Assembly (NCBI GenBank): GCA_937902945.1
Contig: CALEMD010000302.1
Coordinates: 1 to 7,360 of the forward strand
Direction: 5' to 3'
DNA from: an uncultured Erysipelotrichaceae bacterium
GTDB taxonomy: Bacteria; Bacillota_I; Bacilli_A; Erysipelotrichales; Erysipelotrichaceae
DNA length: 7,360 nt
A model generated the notes under the pieces. The model was not told where the DNA came from. It saw nothing but the letters and a program-made list of their open reading frames with translations, and ran no database searches. Position 1 is the first letter of the stretch; every line of letters begins with the position of its first letter. Position numbers and translations under genes: made by a program. This document shows, piece after piece, positions 5,948-7,360 of the stretch.

Positions 5948-6310
5948 TTATACCAGTTCGATTGTAGCCATTGGAGCAGCATCGCCGCGGCGTACACCTG
6001 TCTTAACAACACGTGTATATCCACCATTGCGATCCTTATACTTCGGAGCTACTTCTGTAAACAGCTTCTGCAGTACTGTCTGTTCTGTCTTCTCATCTGC
6101 AACTACGTTGCGGATATAGGAAGCAGCCTGACGACGTGCAGCAAGATCGCCCCTCTTACCCAGTGTGATCAGTTCATCAACAACTGAGCGCATATCTTTG
6201 GCTTTTGCTTCTGTAGTCTCAACTTTCCCGTAGAGAATAACAGATGTAGCCATATTGCGGAGCATAGCTTTACGGTGATCACCGTTTCTTCCGAATTTAC
6301 GATTCCACAT
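5948..6310 (-). CDS. rplQ: 50S ribosomal protein bL17
   Basis: A complete 120-residue bL17, a protein of the large ribosomal subunit. The N-terminus MWNRKFGRNGDHRKAMLRNMATSVILYGKVETTEAKAK carries the family pattern (RK-x-GR-x3-HRKAMLRNMA; xTTxAKAK), and the C-terminus has NGGYTRVVKTGVRRGDAAPMATIEL. Length is standard. ATG 6310 has AGGAGG seven bases upstream and lies 14 bases after the rpoA stop. The second residue Trp differs from the more common Ala/Ser, but the alignment continues normally. It is the last gene of its operon, followed at once by a terminator. Confidence 0.98.
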   Translation of the reverse strand: MWNRKFGRNGDHRKAMLRNMATSVILYGKVETTEAKAKDMRSVVDELITLGKRGDLAARRQAASYIRNVVADEKTEQTVLQKLFTEVAPKYKDRNGGYTRVVKTGVRRGDAAPMATIELV

Positions 6311-6324
6311 ATACGTTCCTCCTA

Positions 6325-7284
6325 TCAGTCATAGGACTTGAAACTGAGTCCAAGTTCCTGAATCTTTTCTTTGACCTCTTTCAATGACTTCTTGCCCAGG
6401 TTGCGGACACGCATCATTTCATCTTCGGTCTTCTGTGTCAATTCATCAACGGTCTGTATACCAGCCCGCTTCAGGCAGTTATAGGAACGTACTGACAGAT
6501 CGAGATCTTCGATCATCATCTGCTGTCCCTTACTAGGTGCTTCGCTTCCGCTCTCTTTCATGACGTTCTCCATTCCGAGAACTTCATCATTGATTCCGGC
6601 AACGATATCCAGATGATCAATCAGAATCTTAGCGGACATAGCAAGTGCTGTCTGCGGATTGATTGAACCATCTGTCCAGATTTCCATAGTCAGACTGTCA
6701 TACTTTGCATCCTGACCAACACGGGTCGGTTCAACATTGTAGGACACACGCTGAATCGGAGTGTAAATAGAGTCTGTATAGACAGTTCCGATTCCCTGTG
6801 AGCTTCCCTGGTTCATCTGTTTGTTCAGGTCGCTGCCAACATAGCCGCGGCCATTCTTGGCTTTTAATTCCATCTCAAGAGAGACACCCTTTTCAAGATG
6901 AGCAATTTCGAGATCCTTGTTCAATATCTGCACCTGAGCCGGACAGATAATATCACCTGCTGTTATTGTGCATGGTCCTTTAGCGGAGATCTGAAGGCTA
7001 TAGACTTCATCATCTTCGATCTTCATGACGAGCTGCTTCAGCTGCAGTATGATCATGGAAACATCTTCTCTTACACCTGGAATCGAAGTGAATTCATGAT
7101 ATACACCATCGGTCTTGATGGAGAATACAGCTGCTCCCGGAAGGGATGACAGCAGAACTCTGCGCAGTGCATTACCGATTGTTGTGCCGAAGCCTCTCTC
7201 CAGAGGAGCTAATACGAACTTCCCATAGTTATCAGATTCTACATATTCCTTGACTTCAAACTCGGCGCGTTCAAACTTCTGCAT
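6325..7284 (-). CDS. rpoA: DNA-directed RNA polymerase subunit alpha
   Basis: A complete 319-residue alpha subunit, which dimerises to nucleate assembly of RNA polymerase and contacts promoter UP elements and activators. The N-terminal domain is marked by LAPLERGFGTTIGNALRRVLLSSLPG (residues 25-50). The C-terminal domain starts near residue 257 and keeps the DNA-contact residues known from E. coli: Arg266, Asn269, Cys270 and Lys272, plus N-L-G-K-K-S at 295-300. An in-frame ATG 30 bases upstream (7314) lies inside rpsK. I chose ATG 7284 because AGGAGG stands seven bases before it and because MQKFERAEF matches normal alpha starts. The gene is 22 bases after rpsK and 14 before rplQ, the usual bacterial order. 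Confidence 0.98.
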   Translation of the reverse strand: MQKFERAEFEVKEYVESDNYGKFVLAPLERGFGTTIGNALRRVLLSSLPGAAVFSIKTDGVYHEFTSIPGVREDVSMIILQLKQLVMKIEDDEVYSLQISAKGPCTITAGDIICPAQVQILNKDLEIAHLEKGVSLEMELKAKNGRGYVGSDLNKQMNQGSSQGIGTVYTDSIYTPIQRVSYNVEPTRVGQDAKYDSLTMEIWTDGSINPQTALAMSAKILIDHLDIVAGINDEVLGMENVMKESGSEAPSKGQQMMIEDLDLSVRSYNCLKRAGIQTVDELTQKTEDEMMRVRNLGKKSLKEVKEKIQELGLSFKSYD

Positions 7285-7291
7285 CCAAAAT

Positions 7292-7297
7292 CCTCCT
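7292..7297 (-). promoter_or_regulatory. ribosome binding site of rpoA
   Basis: AGGAGG on the minus strand, seven bases before ATG 7284 and after the rpsK stop. It decides the start in favour of 7284 over the in-frame ATG at 7314. Confidence 0.85.
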
Positions 7298-7306
7298 TGT
7301 CTTCGA

Positions 7307-7360
7307 TTAACCACGCGGTCTCTTTGGCGGACGGCATCCGTTATGAGGGATCGGTGTAAC
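7307..7360 (-). CDS. rpsK: 30S ribosomal protein uS11, C-terminal end only
   Basis: The minus strand at the right edge encodes VTPIPHNGCRPPKRPRG followed by TAA at 7307-7309. This is the highly conserved C-terminus of uS11 (T-P-I-P-H-N-G-C-R-P-P-K-x-R), which lies near the mRNA exit region of the small subunit. Only the last 17 codons are in the window; the 5' part lies outside. Its place directly before rpoA is the standard order. Confidence 0.97.
   Translation of the reverse strand, partial: VTPIPHNGCRPPKRPRG

Noticed and set aside
1..7360. Mobile elements, CRISPR arrays, tRNA or rRNA genes
   Set aside because: No transposase or integrase frame, no regularly spaced direct repeats, and no tRNA or rRNA consensus segments were seen on either strand.

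Overview
The window is the end of an assembled contig from a low-to-moderate G+C Gram-positive bacterium, most likely Bacillota. Support for this comes from strong AGGAGG ribosome binding sites, the gene order rpsK-rpoA-rplQ, a lipobox lipoprotein, and the ACT-domain/UPF0210 gene pair common in streptococci and clostridia. A member of the Erysipelotrichia would fit, but that is an impression and not shown by the sequence. The first 41 bases are not genomic. They are Illumina TruSeq read-2 adapter, preceded by 7 bases that match the reverse complement of a TruSeq index (index 14, from memory).

Every gene I can support lies on the minus strand, so the biological order runs from right to left. 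From 7360 down to 5948 is the end of a ribosomal protein operon: the last 17 codons of rpsK (uS11), complete rpoA (RNA polymerase alpha) and complete rplQ (bL17). A clear intrinsic terminator follows 9 bases after the rplQ stop.

From 5947 to 5409 is a 539-base region with no convincing gene but much inverted-repeat structure. It holds the terminator, a 42-base near-perfect inverted repeat that contains the -35 of a plausible promoter, a 51-base AT-rich inverted repeat, and a two-part foldable leader just upstream of the next gene. I could not match the leader to a riboswitch class I know. It is the best candidate here for something undescribed.

From 5408 to the contig edge is a tightly packed five-gene set: an NhaC-family antiporter, an alkaline-phosphatase-superfamily metal-dependent phosphohydrolase, a lipoprotein of unknown function, an ACT-domain protein (UPF0237) and a PFL/UPF0210 (DUF711) protein cut off by the contig end. 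Gaps are 10, -4, 17 and 8 bases, so co-transcription is likely. The ACT and UPF0210 genes are a conserved pair. The link to the antiporter, phosphatase and lipoprotein is seen in this window only, and its physiological meaning is unknown.
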